Part shown: positions 54,451-63,085 of the stretch, one piece after another
Numbering within the stretch: position 1 is the first letter of the stretch
How the letters are laid out: each line of letters opens with the position of its first letter
Origin: Lentibacillus kapialis
GTDB lineage: Bacteria; Bacillota; Bacilli; Bacillales; Amphibacillaceae
Length of the DNA: 64,000 nt
Assembly (NCBI RefSeq): GCF_014646635.1
Contig: NZ_BMNQ01000008.1
Span: 1-64,000, forward strand
Direction of reading: 5' to 3'
The notes under the pieces: model-generated
The model's database searches: none
What the model saw: only the letters and a program-made list of their open reading frames with translations
What the model was told of the DNA's origin: nothing
Translations under genes and position numbers: made by a program

Positions 54451-55314
54451 GTGGTGGTAAGGCCTTTAAACCGAATTTTTGGTATGGGCGGTAAAAATGA
54501 ATCCGTACCAGAGGAAGAAAACTACCATCCGGATGAGGTAACCGAAATTGCTGTTGAAAAAATAGAACCAAATAGATTCCAGCCAAGAGCTGTGTTCAAT
54601 GAAGAAAAAATAAGCGAATTGGCCCAAACAATCCTGACACATGGCATGATTCAGCCAATAGTTGTCCGAAGGCTGGAAAATGAAGAAAAATATGAGCTTA
54701 TTGCTGGAGAACGCAGATGGCGGGCAGCACAAACGTTAGAATGGGAAAAAATCCCCGCGATCATCCGCACCATGACAGATACTGAAATTGCCTCTGTTGC
54801 GTTAATTGAAAACCTACAGCGTGAAGAATTAACAGTAATTGAAGAGGCTAGTGCCTATGCAAGGCTCTTGGAACTGCACGATTTGACACAGGAGGCACTA
54901 GCACAGCGGCTCGGAAAAAATCAGTCAACCATCGCCAATAAATTAAGGTTGTTAAAGCTTCCTGAACAAGTGCAAAATGCAGTATTGGATAAACAAATAA
55001 CAGAAAGACACGCAAGGGCATTAATTAAAATAAATGACCCAGCAAAACAAGAGGAAATGCTAAAAAAAATTCTGGGTAACGATTTAAATGTAAAGCAGAC
55101 TGAAGAACAGATAGAGAAAATGAACCAGCCTGAAGGAAAACAAATGAAAAAAAAGCCTAAGCGGAAGGGTGTTAACAAGGATGTCCGAATCGCCATGAAT
55201 ACAATCCGCCAATCTCTGAATATGGTTTCTGATACAGGAATCGATGTAGAGACAAATGAAGAGGAACTTGATGAGTTTTATCAAATAACAATTAAAATAC
55301 CAAAGAAGAATTAA
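54451..55314 (+). CDS. noc: Nucleoid occlusion protein Noc
   Basis: A 287-residue ParB-family CTPase that prevents Z-ring assembly over the nucleoid. The N-terminal amphipathic stretch [13 protein letters not shown] is the likely membrane-targeting helix. The CTPase and ParB motifs are RFQPRAVFN (about 46), [12 protein letters not shown] (about 90) and [16 protein letters not shown] (about 118), followed by a helix-turn-helix ([18 protein letters not shown]). The start is GTG with AAAGGTGG upstream. Distinguished from spo0J by the N-terminus and by its position next to rsmG. I found no Noc-binding site. Confidence 0.93.
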   Translation: MVVRPLNRIFGMGGKNESVPEEENYHPDEVTEIAVEKIEPNRFQPRAVFNEEKISELAQTILTHGMIQPIVVRRLENEEKYELIAGERRWRAAQTLEWEKIPAIIRTMTDTEIASVALIENLQREELTVIEEASAYARLLELHDLTQEALAQRLGKNQSTIANKLRLLKLPEQVQNAVLDKQITERHARALIKINDPAKQEEMLKKILGNDLNVKQTEEQIEKMNQPEGKQMKKKPKRKGVNKDVRIAMNTIRQSLNMVSDTGIDVETNEEELDEFYQITIKIPKKN

Positions 55315-55336
55315 TATATACCATCATATACTAAAA

Positions 55337-55376
55337 CACCATTCATCTTTTAAAGGCTTAAGATGGGTGGTTTTTA
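55337..55376 (+). terminator. Intrinsic terminator of noc
   Basis: ACACCATTCATCTT pairs with AAGATGGGTGGT with a G-T pair, followed by TTTTT. Confidence 0.78.
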
Positions 55377-55523
55377 AATCCATAAATTCTACAAAGCAGT
55401 AAGAGCTTGGAATGGTTTGTTAATCTATATATTGTAGCTAGTTTTTTGAAAAAATATCTTTTTAATAGGTGCTTGTTTAAAAAAGTGATAGAATATAACT
55501 ATAGATGTTAGGTAGGTGACAAC

Positions 55524-56297
55524 ATGGGAAAAATAATAGCCATTGCTAATCAAAAGGGTGGCGTTGGAAAAACAACATCAGCAGTAAACTTGAGTGCAGG
55601 TCTTGCTCAACTAAAAAATAGAGTGCTGGTCGTTGATATTGACCCTCAGGGTAATGCTACCAGTGGCTTAGGTATCAGCAAAGCCGACATGGATCAGTGT
55701 ATCTATAATGTTTTGGTGGAAGATTTACCTGCCGAACAAGTTTGTGTACCGACTCAAATTGAAAATTTGGATATGATACCTGCAACTATTCAACTTTCGG
55801 GTGCTGAAATTGAACTCGTTTCTACAATCTCACGTGAAGTTCGACTTAAAAAGGCACTCGAAGACCTTAAAGAGCAGTATGATTATATCATTATTGATTG
55901 TCCGCCCTCTTTAGGTCTTCTTACCATTAATGCCTTGACATCAGCAGATACGGTGCTTATTCCTGTTCAATGTGAATATTATGCATTGGAAGGATTAAGC
56001 CAATTATTGAATACGATCCGATTAGTCCAAAAACACCTGAATAAGACGCTAATGATTGAAGGTGTTTTGTTGACAATGCTTGATGCACGGACGAATTTGG
56101 GCATCCAAGTTATTGAGGAAGTTAAAAAGTATTTTCAGGATAAAGTATATCAGTCAGTCATCCCGAGAAGTATTCGCCTGGGAGAAGCGCCAAGTCATGG
56201 ACAACCTATTCTGAAGTATGATCCGAAATCAAAGGGCGCTGAAGTATATCTTGAATTAGCAAAGGAAGTGGTCGGTAATGGCGAAAGGGTTGGGTAA
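55524..56297 (+). CDS. soj: Chromosome partitioning ATPase Soj (ParA)
   Basis: A 257-residue Walker-type ATPase. The deviant Walker A is IANQKGGVGKTTSAVNLSAG (residues 7-26), Walker A' VVDIDPQGNATSGLG is near residue 38 and Walker B DYIIIDCPPSLG near residue 122. Soj regulates DnaA and, with Spo0J, helps segregate origins. GTAGGTGAC precedes the ATG. It overlaps spo0J by 20 bases. Confidence 0.96.
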   Translation: MGKIIAIANQKGGVGKTTSAVNLSAGLAQLKNRVLVVDIDPQGNATSGLGISKADMDQCIYNVLVEDLPAEQVCVPTQIENLDMIPATIQLSGAEIELVSTISREVRLKKALEDLKEQYDYIIIDCPPSLGLLTINALTSADTVLIPVQCEYYALEGLSQLLNTIRLVQKHLNKTLMIEGVLLTMLDARTNLGIQVIEEVKKYFQDKVYQSVIPRSIRLGEAPSHGQPILKYDPKSKGAEVYLELAKEVVGNGERVG

Positions 56298-57117
56298 AGG
56301 AATTAATGCGTTTTTTCCGCCTGAACTTGAAGAAGAGACGGATGACATTATTCAGGAAATTCCCGTGAATGAGTGCCGTCCAAATCCTTATCAACCGAGA
56401 AAAACCTTTCATGCAGATGCTATTGAAGAATTAAAGAATTCAATTCTAGAGTATGGTATTGTCCAGCCGTTAATCGTAAGAAAAAGTATCAAAGGCTATG
56501 AAATCATAGTTGGGGAACGGCGTTTTCGCGCTGCTAAAGAAGCGGATTTGAAAACAATTCCAGCTGTTGTTAAAGATCTATCAGATGACAAAATGATGGA
56601 AGTAGCCCTGCTGGAAAATTTACAGCGTGAAGATTTAACAGCTATTGAAGAAGCGTATGCTTACCAGAACTTAATGAATGAACTCGGCATTACACAGGAT
56701 GAATTATCGAGACGCCTCGGGAAAAGCCGGTCTCACATTGCGAATATTGTCCGTCTCCTCTCGCTCCCGGAACAAGTGGTAGCCTATATTAACAACGGTG
56801 AGTTGTCAATGGGGCACGGTCGGGCGCTTCTTGGTGTAAAAGATAAAGATAAAGTGATTCCGCTTGTTAATAAAATCCGCCATGAAAAATTAAATGTGCG
56901 CCAGGTTGAACAATTGATTACGCAGATGAATGAGAAACCGTCTAAGAAGAAAGAAAAACCAAAGAAAGATATCTTTTTACAAGAATATGAGTCTGTATTG
57001 CGTGACCGACTGGGTACAGCAGTTTCTATCAATCGGGGAAAACGAAAAGGTAAAATTGAGATTGAATTTTATTCAAACGAAGATTTGGATCGTATATTGG
57101 ACACGCTGGAAAAATAA
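56278..57117 (+). CDS. spo0J: Chromosome partitioning protein Spo0J (ParB)
   Basis: A 279-residue CTP-dependent parS clamp. Motifs: NPYQPRKTFH (about residue 36), the ParB CTP box IIVGERRFRAAKEA (about 77), LLENLQREDLTAIEEAYAY (about 104), an HTH (ITQDELSRRLGKSRSHIANI, about 137) and a C-terminal dimerisation domain. The start ATG lies inside soj, in the usual overlapping arrangement. parS sites are at 54342 and 58228, on each side of the operon. A terminator follows the stop. Confidence 0.96.
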   Translation: MAKGLGKGINAFFPPELEEETDDIIQEIPVNECRPNPYQPRKTFHADAIEELKNSILEYGIVQPLIVRKSIKGYEIIVGERRFRAAKEADLKTIPAVVKDLSDDKMMEVALLENLQREDLTAIEEAYAYQNLMNELGITQDELSRRLGKSRSHIANIVRLLSLPEQVVAYINNGELSMGHGRALLGVKDKDKVIPLVNKIRHEKLNVRQVEQLITQMNEKPSKKKEKPKKDIFLQEYESVLRDRLGTAVSINRGKRKGKIEIEFYSNEDLDRILDTLEK

Positions 57118-57124
57118 TGAAGGA

Positions 57125-57160
57125 AAGACTGACTCTATGAGCGAAAAATGGTCAGTCTTT
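57125..57160 (+). terminator. Intrinsic terminator of soj-spo0J
   Basis: AAAGACTGAC (57125-57134) pairs with GTCAGTCTTT (57151-57160), followed by T-rich sequence into which MITE B4 has inserted. Confidence 0.85.
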
Positions 57161-57169
57161 TTCTTTATA

Positions 57170-57295
57170 GTGCGTGTTCAAAAAGGAGGATAAAAAGGAC
57201 CAAGAAGTTCGAGACGGCGCAGTTTCGAGCAGCGGAGAAACAAGCCAACGAAGAAATTCGAAGTGTCATGTTTACCGGACTTTTTGAACAACCTC
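57170..57295 (+). mobile_element. Family B MITE-like element, copy B4 (shortest)
   Basis: A 126-bp copy with both ends (GTGCGTGTTCAAAAAGGAGG and CTTTTTGAACAACCTC) but a large internal deletion. It is flanked by TTATA on both sides (57165-57169 and 57296-57300). The right-hand TTATA is the first bases of family A copy A5, so this MITE inserted at the terminator/A5 junction. Confidence 0.85.
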
Positions 57296-57374
57296 TTATA
57301 ACATCAGAAAGTATAAATTATGGATGACCTTATAAGAAACGTCAGTATTCGCTATAAGACGGGCGAATGCCGCG
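57296..57374 (+). repeat. Family A terminator-associated hairpin repeat, copy A5
   Basis: TTATAACATCAGAAAGTATA, then ATGGATGACCTTATAAG and a shorter hairpin (TATTCGC with GCGAATG). The tail after the hairpin is lost. Without MITE B4 it would start just after the spo0J terminator T-run. Confidence 0.8.
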
Positions 57375-57412
57375 TGATTCTATTCTAGTCCAATAATAAA
57401 AGGATGTTAAAT

Positions 57413-58567
57413 ATGATATATTTTGATCAGGCAGCATCGTCTCATCCCAAACCATCGGCAGTAGGGGAAGCGATGCTCTATGCATTAAATGAGATAGGTG
57501 CCAATCCTGGTAGAGGCGGCCATAAATTAGCTAAAAAAGCGGCAAATCTAATATCTGAAACCAGAGAAACCGCATCTCGTATTTTTGGTTGCAGCAACCC
57601 CAAGAAAGTATTGTTTTATCACAATGCAACAGCTGCTTTGAATCAGGCAATAAAAGGAATGTCATGGGTCAAGGGAGACCATATTATTGCAACAACTTTT
57701 GAGCATAATTCGATACGAAGACCACTTGAAAGTCTTAAAAAGCAGTATGGTCTAAACATTACATATGTATCTTGGTGTGGGGATGAGACAAGTTTTTTGC
57801 ATCGGATTAAACAATCTATTAAACCTGAAACCAAACTAATTGCAGCAACACATGCTTCCAATGTGACTGGAGCTGTTATTCCTGTTGAAAAAATTGCATT
57901 ATCTGCCAAACAGCATGATATACCTTTACTTGTTGATGCATCACAGACCGCCGGGCACAAAATGCTGCATATGAAAAACGCGGGAATCGACATGATGGCT
58001 ATTCCGGGCCATAAGGGGTTATTAGGTCCTCAAGGGACAGGCATGTTGTTAGTCGAAGGTGACATCGATTTATACCCATTGAATCACGGCGGGACCGGCT
58101 ATTTTTCCGAAAGTCCTGATCAGCCGTCACAGTGGCCTGAAAAGCTGGAAAGTGGAACATTAAACACGCCGGGTATCGCAGGACTTAACGCTGCGATGAA
58201 GTCATATGAGGCACGTGATGCCGAAAATGTTCCACGTGAAACAATTTTGAGTCAGGTCGTATTGAAAGGCCTGAAGAAGATTGAAGGAATCACATGCTAT
58301 GGGCCTGATATTCAGGAAGAACGTATGCCCATTGTGGGGTTTAATGTTTCAGATATTCCATCCCAGGAGATCGCAATGATCCTTGATTCATACTATAATA
58401 TAGCTGTCCGAGCGGGGCTTCATTGCAGTCCTTTGACACATGAAACGTTAAACACAACTGAACAAGGTGTCGTCAGGGCTAGTTTTAGCATGTATAATAC
58501 AGAAGAAGAAGTTGTGCAGTTTTTGCAGGTTATACAAGAAATCGCAGAATCTTATAAAACCTTGTAA
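57413..58567 (+). CDS. Class V aminotransferase / cysteine desulfurase-like protein
   Basis: A 384-residue PLP enzyme of fold-type I. The PLP lysine is in AIPGHKGLLGPQGTGML (about residue 200), the His-Asn block in TTFEHNSIRRPLESL (about 95), and a candidate sulfur-accepting Cys in VRAGLHCSPLTHETLN (about 340). This resembles NifS/SufS-type desulfurases, but no scaffold or thiolation partner is adjacent, so substrate and role are unknown. I start at ATG 57413 with AAAAGGA 8 bases upstream. A parS site lies inside the coding sequence. Confidence 0.85.
   Translation: MIYFDQAASSHPKPSAVGEAMLYALNEIGANPGRGGHKLAKKAANLISETRETASRIFGCSNPKKVLFYHNATAALNQAIKGMSWVKGDHIIATTFEHNSIRRPLESLKKQYGLNITYVSWCGDETSFLHRIKQSIKPETKLIAATHASNVTGAVIPVEKIALSAKQHDIPLLVDASQTAGHKMLHMKNAGIDMMAIPGHKGLLGPQGTGMLLVEGDIDLYPLNHGGTGYFSESPDQPSQWPEKLESGTLNTPGIAGLNAAMKSYEARDAENVPRETILSQVVLKGLKKIEGITCYGPDIQEERMPIVGFNVSDIPSQEIAMILDSYYNIAVRAGLHCSPLTHETLNTTEQGVVRASFSMYNTEEEVVQFLQVIQEIAESYKTL
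58228..58243 (+). promoter_or_regulatory. parS centromere site inside the aminotransferase gene
   Basis: TGTTCCACGTGAAACA, one base from the Spo0J consensus and identical to the reverse complement of the site at 54342. In frame it encodes part of ENVPRETI, so the site and the protein sequence are both accommodated. Confidence 0.92.
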
Positions 58568-58597
58568 GATGTAAGATCATAAGATGGAGATGGACTA

Positions 58598-59302
58598 ATG
58601 GCCCTATTTGGAACGATTGTTAATGCGCTTTGTATAATAGCAGGAAGTCTGGTTGGAGTCTTTTTTACGAAAATTCCGGAACGATATAAAGAAACAGTCA
58701 TGCATGGCATTTCACTGGCGGTTATCTTAATAGGCGTCCAGATGGCATTGGAAACGGAATCGATTATTGTTGTGTTACTAAGTTTATTGACCGGTGCTAT
58801 TATAGGCGAATTCGTACATCTTGAAGAAGGACTTAACCGGATGGGTAACTGGATAGGCAGTAAAATTACGACTACAAATGATAATTTTAGTGTTGCGCAA
58901 GGATTTATCACAGCATCACTCGTTTTTGTGATTGGCGCTTTGTCAGTTATCGGTGCATTGGATAGTGGCTTGCGCGGAGACCATGAAGTGCTAATAACAA
59001 AAGGAGTCATCGATGGTTTTGTTGCTCTTGTGTTGACAACAACACTCGGATTCAGTGTTGTTTTGTCAGTTATTCCGGTTGTTATTTATCAGGGTACGAT
59101 TGCCTTGCTTGCGACATATATTAATCAATGGATACCTGAATCAATTTTAAATGGACTTATTGGGGAACTGACAGCAGTCGGTGGTCTACTGATTATGGCT
59201 ATCGGCTTGAATTTATTAAAAATTGTTCAAATAAGAGTCGGTAATTTACTTCCGGCAATTGTGACGGTTGGAGTCGTCTATTACATTTATTTGTTGTTTT
59301 AA
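58598..59302 (+). CDS. DUF554 membrane protein (YdfK/YqgA-like)
   Basis: A 234-residue integral membrane protein with about seven hydrophobic helices. Blocks typical of the family: FGTIVNALCIIAGSLVGVFF at the start, GEFVHLEEGLNRMGNWIG near residue 70 and FVIGALSVIGALDSGLRGDH near residue 110. The family's function is unknown; transport is a guess. GGAGATGG precedes the ATG. It follows the aminotransferase by 30 bases, probably co-transcribed. Confidence 0.85.
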   Translation: MALFGTIVNALCIIAGSLVGVFFTKIPERYKETVMHGISLAVILIGVQMALETESIIVVLLSLLTGAIIGEFVHLEEGLNRMGNWIGSKITTTNDNFSVAQGFITASLVFVIGALSVIGALDSGLRGDHEVLITKGVIDGFVALVLTTTLGFSVVLSVIPVVIYQGTIALLATYINQWIPESILNGLIGELTAVGGLLIMAIGLNLLKIVQIRVGNLLPAIVTVGVVYYIYLLF

Positions 59303-59339
59303 GATGAAGCTGATTTTTAAGCTTTTTGTATCATTCGTT

Positions 59340-59640
59340 AGGTTTTACTCTTGCAGTTGAAATACGATATAGTGTAAGGCTTCTTTCATTCTGAATACGA
59401 GAAGCGTTTAAGACGGTTAGGCAATACACTTCGCTTTTCATGGACACGACCTCAGCCTCCCCGGGAAGCAAAGAACACTTTCCTCGAAAAAGGAAACCAC
59501 TTTTCGGCGGGTACTCTGAGCGAGCTGTTACAAGCAGGTAACAGGTGAACAAAGATTTAGTGACTCCCAAGAAGCGCCAAATCAAGAGACCACCAGTTCT
59601 TATTAGGTTGACGAGCATGTGTATGTTGCTGCGGGATTAA
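59340..59640. repeat. Degenerate family E-like repeat between the DUF554 gene and yyaC
   Basis: ACTCTTGCAGTTGAAATA near the left edge resembles ACTCTCGCAGTTGATATA at about 51103. Stretches such as CTTCGCTTTTCATGGACACG and CTCAGCCTCC look like a decayed, inverted version of the interior of 51118-51432. No gene is supported in this 390-base gap. Confidence 0.45.
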
Positions 59641-59668
59641 ATAACAACGAAAAACAGTCAATATGAAA

Positions 59669-59696
59669 GCCCTTGCCGTTTCGGGCAGGGGTTTTT
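59669..59696. terminator. Terminator between the DUF554 gene and yyaC
   Basis: GCCCTTGCC folds with GGGCAGGGGT around a short loop. TTTTT follows on the plus strand and a weaker T stretch on the minus strand. Confidence 0.65.
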
Positions 59697-60321
59697 ATAT
59701 TTCTTTTTCCATTGGTGGCTGTTTTTCGGGTGCAATAACTGCGGGAAATGTTGCTGTGTGTGTTAATTGCCTGTCAATATTTTCTAATAAAGCCGCAACA
59801 CGCTTTGCCATATTAACAACAAGGGAGAGGCGTGTATTCTGTAATGTAGTGAATTCCATGAATCCGCTGATATTAACAACGCCGGTAAGATGGATATCAC
59901 CAATGGCAGGAAGGCTTTTATTTAAAGCTGCTCCGGGATTCAACGAACCGATATCAGCAATGATGCTACCGACTGAAGCAGCTTTTCCCAAAGAAGCATC
60001 TACTGCAATAATAAATCCATTTGGGTGTTGCTTATAAATGTGTTGAATGTAATGTGGTATATTTGTGGCATGAACAGGTTCCGGTAATGTGCCATATACG
60101 TGTAAGTACCTTGGCTCAAGTTCTGACAAATAGGAACCGATTAAAGGCCCGAGAGCGTCACCTGTCGACCGGTCTGTCCCAATACAAACGACAATGTACT
60201 CTTTCGGTGCTTCCGGCAACCAGGAGATAATGCGTTGATTCATCTTGCTAAGCAGATCCGGGTTCATATAATTGAGTTGAAGTTTTTCTTTTTTTGAAAT
60301 GAAACGGTTCATCAGATTCAT
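59695..60321 (-). CDS. yyaC: Sporulation protein YyaC (GPR-like fold)
   Basis: A 208-residue protein related to germination protease. The conserved block EYIVVCIGTDRSTGDALGPL is near residue 42, followed by AVDASLGKAASVG near residue 103 and GVVNISGFMEF near residue 148. It is a conserved spore-former protein, believed to be a spore-specific protease-like factor; its activity is not established. GGAGG precedes the ATG. It is encoded opposite to its neighbours. Confidence 0.88.
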   Translation of the reverse strand: MNLMNRFISKKEKLQLNYMNPDLLSKMNQRIISWLPEAPKEYIVVCIGTDRSTGDALGPLIGSYLSELEPRYLHVYGTLPEPVHATNIPHYIQHIYKQHPNGFIIAVDASLGKAASVGSIIADIGSLNPGAALNKSLPAIGDIHLTGVVNISGFMEFTTLQNTRLSLVVNMAKRVAALLENIDRQLTHTATFPAVIAPEKQPPMEKEI

Positions 60322-60405
60322 AGCTTTTCCTCCACAAACATATTGGTATTAGTATACGGAAAAAAATATCAATCTATACCTGATAAACCTAATGGAGGAG
60401 AAGCA

Positions 60406-61431
60406 ATGATGCGATCTGGTCTGAAATGGATGTTTTTAATCATCGGGACAACAATTGGAGCTGGTTATGCTTCCGGACGGGAATTATGGCAATTTTTCGG
60501 CCATGAAAGCGGACTGGCTATTCTTTTATTTGCCATATTTTTTTCGGTGTCCTGCTATGTCATTATGTATGTAAGCTATAAAAAAGAATCAAGTGATTAT
60601 TTACCGGTACTGCGCGCTATTGTTGGGGACAAGCTGACAAAGGTGTATGACGTCATGATTTTCCTATATTTAACGACGACAACAATAGTTATGATTGCAG
60701 GAAGCGGTGCGACCGGACAAGCATTTAATTTATCCTACTGGTGGGGGGTATTGATTATAACAGCCTGTCTAATTGCATTATTTTTAAGAGATATTAACGG
60801 CATTTTGGCTATGAATCAAATTATACTGCCGTTATTGATTGGCGGGCTGCTGTATATTTTGTTATTATTTATCAATGATCAAGGACTGAATGTATGGGCT
60901 CATCTGCATGAACAACGGAATTGGACAGCAGCTTTCCCGTTTACAGCATTGAATATACTGCCACTCATTGCTGTCTTGGGGGCGATTGGCAATAAGATCA
61001 AATCAAAACAGGAAATATATGTTGCAGCAATTGGCAGTGGGCTGATATTAGGCACTATATCCTTTATTTATAATAACAGTTTGATACAAATTGCAGATGA
61101 ACTGCTATTATATGAAATCCCATTATTTGCTATATTGAAGCATTATCCGGTTGAAATTCTTATTTTTTTATCAATTCTTTTGTGGTTTGCAATTTTCACA
61201 ACTGCTGCATCAGGTGTACTTGGCATTGTGACTAGAATCCAAAACCGCTGGAATGCACCGGTTTGGATATTGGCTTCAGCAGTTATCATTCCGATGATAC
61301 CATTAACGACCGTTGGGTTTTCCGCACTCATTAACTATATTTATCCGGTATATGGTATTTTAAATTTATATGTGCTGACACGATTACTTCTTTATCCATT
61401 GTGGAATGGGAAAGAAAACAGACGTGTGTGA
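60406..61431 (+). CDS. YkvI-like membrane transporter
   Basis: A 341-residue protein with about ten transmembrane helices. The N-terminus MMRSGLKWMFLIIGTTIGAG resembles amino-acid transporter first helices, with the unwound GTTIGAGYASG motif. Homologues such as B. subtilis YkvI are annotated as possible amino acid or branched-chain transporters without proof. The ATG at 60406 has GGAGGAG 5 bases upstream; a longer frame overlapping the yyaC promoter region is rejected. Confidence 0.82.
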   Translation: MMRSGLKWMFLIIGTTIGAGYASGRELWQFFGHESGLAILLFAIFFSVSCYVIMYVSYKKESSDYLPVLRAIVGDKLTKVYDVMIFLYLTTTTIVMIAGSGATGQAFNLSYWWGVLIITACLIALFLRDINGILAMNQIILPLLIGGLLYILLLFINDQGLNVWAHLHEQRNWTAAFPFTALNILPLIAVLGAIGNKIKSKQEIYVAAIGSGLILGTISFIYNNSLIQIADELLLYEIPLFAILKHYPVEILIFLSILLWFAIFTTAASGVLGIVTRIQNRWNAPVWILASAVIIPMIPLTTVGFSALINYIYPVYGILNLYVLTRLLLYPLWNGKENRRV

Positions 61432-61507
61432 TTTCACTTCTCTTTTAATAATGGGGTGGATATTGTAAAATCAATATATATATAGTTGAGTTGTCGGAGG
61501 TTTTATT

Positions 61508-62410
61508 TTGGATTTTGTAAATGGTGAGTTTGTTGATTTATGGGATTATATAACTGGACCTAAGCTTTGGCTTGGACTTGGTGAAGTATTATTTAAAGCA
61601 ATTGCAATTATCGTGATTGCTCTGGTTATCGTCAGAATCGGAAATAAAGTCATCGGCCGAATTTTTGAAAGCCGAACTCGAGGCCCATTACGTATTACCG
61701 AAAGACGTGAAGTCACCATTAAGAAGCTGATTCAAAATTCAATGAAATATACCGTCTATTTCGTTGCATTTATCATGGTGCTGGATGACGCATTCGGTTT
61801 TGATGTTGGTGCTTTGCTGGCAGGCGCTGGTGTAGCAGGTCTTGCCATCGGTTTTGGTGCACAGAATCTTGTACGGGATATCATTTCAGGTTTTTTCATT
61901 ATATTTGAAGACCAGTTTTCCGTTGGAGATTATATTTTTACCGCCGGAGTAGAAGGGTATGTTGAAGAAATCGGAATGCGCACAACCAAAATTGAGAGCT
62001 GGACTGGTGAGCAGTATGTTGTTCCGAACGGAAACGTAACGCAGGTGACCAATTATTCAATTCATAATGGACTTGCTATAGTTGATGTGAATGTGCCTTA
62101 TGAGAATGACGTTGCAGCTGCTGAAGAAATAATCGGGGACGTTATCAGTACACTGCCTGATAAACATGAAGAAATTGTTAAAGTGCCGGAGATTTTCGGA
62201 GTACAGGCATTGGATACATCCCACTTTGTGCTTCGGGTTGTTGCGGAAACATTGCCTTCTTATCAATGGAAAGGCGCCAGAAATATCCGGAAAGAGATTA
62301 AAGAAGTACTTTATAAAGAAGGCATACAGATTCCGGCGCCACGTCTTATTATGTATTCGCGGAATCAGGAGCATGATTCACAAGAAGTTGACCGGCAGCG
62401 GGAAATGTGA
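61508..62410 (+). CDS. Small-conductance mechanosensitive channel (MscS family)
   Basis: A 300-residue channel with three N-terminal membrane spans (about residues 18-45, 72-90 and 95-125). The pore helix is ALLAGAGVAGLAIGFGAQNL with the family block VRDIISGFFIIFEDQFSVGD, then a cytoplasmic beta and alpha/beta domain. MscS channels release osmolytes under hypo-osmotic shock. The start is TTG 61508 with CGGAGG upstream. The DUF951 gene follows 15 bases later. Confidence 0.92.
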   Translation: MDFVNGEFVDLWDYITGPKLWLGLGEVLFKAIAIIVIALVIVRIGNKVIGRIFESRTRGPLRITERREVTIKKLIQNSMKYTVYFVAFIMVLDDAFGFDVGALLAGAGVAGLAIGFGAQNLVRDIISGFFIIFEDQFSVGDYIFTAGVEGYVEEIGMRTTKIESWTGEQYVVPNGNVTQVTNYSIHNGLAIVDVNVPYENDVAAAEEIIGDVISTLPDKHEEIVKVPEIFGVQALDTSHFVLRVVAETLPSYQWKGARNIRKEIKEVLYKEGIQIPAPRLIMYSRNQEHDSQEVDRQREM

Positions 62411-62425
62411 GAAAGGAGAAAAAGC

Positions 62426-62632
62426 ATGGCGGACAAGGAATTTGGTATAAATGACATTGTACAAATGAAAAAACCGCACCCATGCGGTGAAAATCGATGG
62501 AAAATTATCCGCATGGGTATGGACATCCGGATAAAGTGTATGGGATGCAGTCATAGTGTGATGATCCCTCGTAAAGAGTTTGCGAAAAAAATGAAAAAGG
62601 TTCTTGAACACGCTGTAGAAGAAGAAAGCTGA
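62426..62632 (+). CDS. DUF951 small protein (YyzM-like)
   Basis: A 68-residue protein with HPCGENRWKIIRMGMDIRIK then CMGCSHSVMIPRKEF, three Cys that may bind zinc, and a basic, Met-rich character. The family is found beside ychF and an MscS gene in many Bacillota; function is unknown. AAAGGAG precedes the ATG. Confidence 0.88.
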   Translation: MADKEFGINDIVQMKKPHPCGENRWKIIRMGMDIRIKCMGCSHSVMIPRKEFAKKMKKVLEHAVEEES

Positions 62633-62786
62633 ATAGTCCGGGGCGCGGGGATTTTGATTTTGGTTTGTGAACGCGACGAATCCCGTTATATATTTTTAGC
62701 AGTTAAGAAGGTTTAAATTATTTCTTACTTCATAAGTGCAACTAAGGCTTTCGCCATTAAAGCTTGGCGATAAGCCAAGTTTTCTA

Positions 62787-62874
62787 ATAACGTCAGAAAG
62801 TATAAAATGGTTGACCTTATAAGAAAAGCTTCGGCATTCGCTATAAGACGAGGCGAATGCCAAGTTTTTCTAAA
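62787..62874 (+). repeat. Family A terminator-associated hairpin repeat, copy A6
   Basis: AATAACGTCAGAAAGTATAA, GGTTGACCTTATAAG and the hairpin CTTCGGCATTCGC/GCGAATGCCAAG, ending in TTTTTCTAA. It starts just after a small hairpin with T-run (CTTGGC, GATAA, GCCAAG, TTTTCT at 62763-62783) and is oriented with the upstream genes. Confidence 0.85.
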
Positions 62875-62964
62875 ATTTATCCGAAATTCGGTTTAGACGC
62901 TATAATTGTTTGTTTTATTAAACACTATGGATGACAATATGAATTTTAGTGAAACACACGGTGA

Positions 62965-62995
62965 AAATAAGCATCTTTGAATGCTTATTTTTGCA
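62965..62995 (+). terminator. Orphan terminator-like hairpin upstream of ychF
   Basis: AAATAAGCAT pairs perfectly with ATGCTTATTT around a 6-base loop; TTTGC follows. No gene ends near it: the nearest stop is at 62632. It may terminate read-through or a short unannotated RNA. Confidence 0.6.
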
Positions 62996-63085
62996 TTTTT
63001 ACGGCTTGTCATTTTAATACCTTATATCTATAATTGTAATGACTGACGCGTTCATATGAATGGAATCCTTAAGGAGTGAAAGTTA

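Noticed and set aside
59445-59470. CTCCCCGGGAAGC as a possible Noc-binding site
   Set aside because: Only the central CCCGGGAA matches the ATTTCCCGGGAAAT consensus; the left arm does not fit.
59331-59618. A 95-codon minus-strand frame between the DUF554 gene and yyaC
   Set aside because: No ribosome site or family resemblance; it falls on a degenerate repeat.
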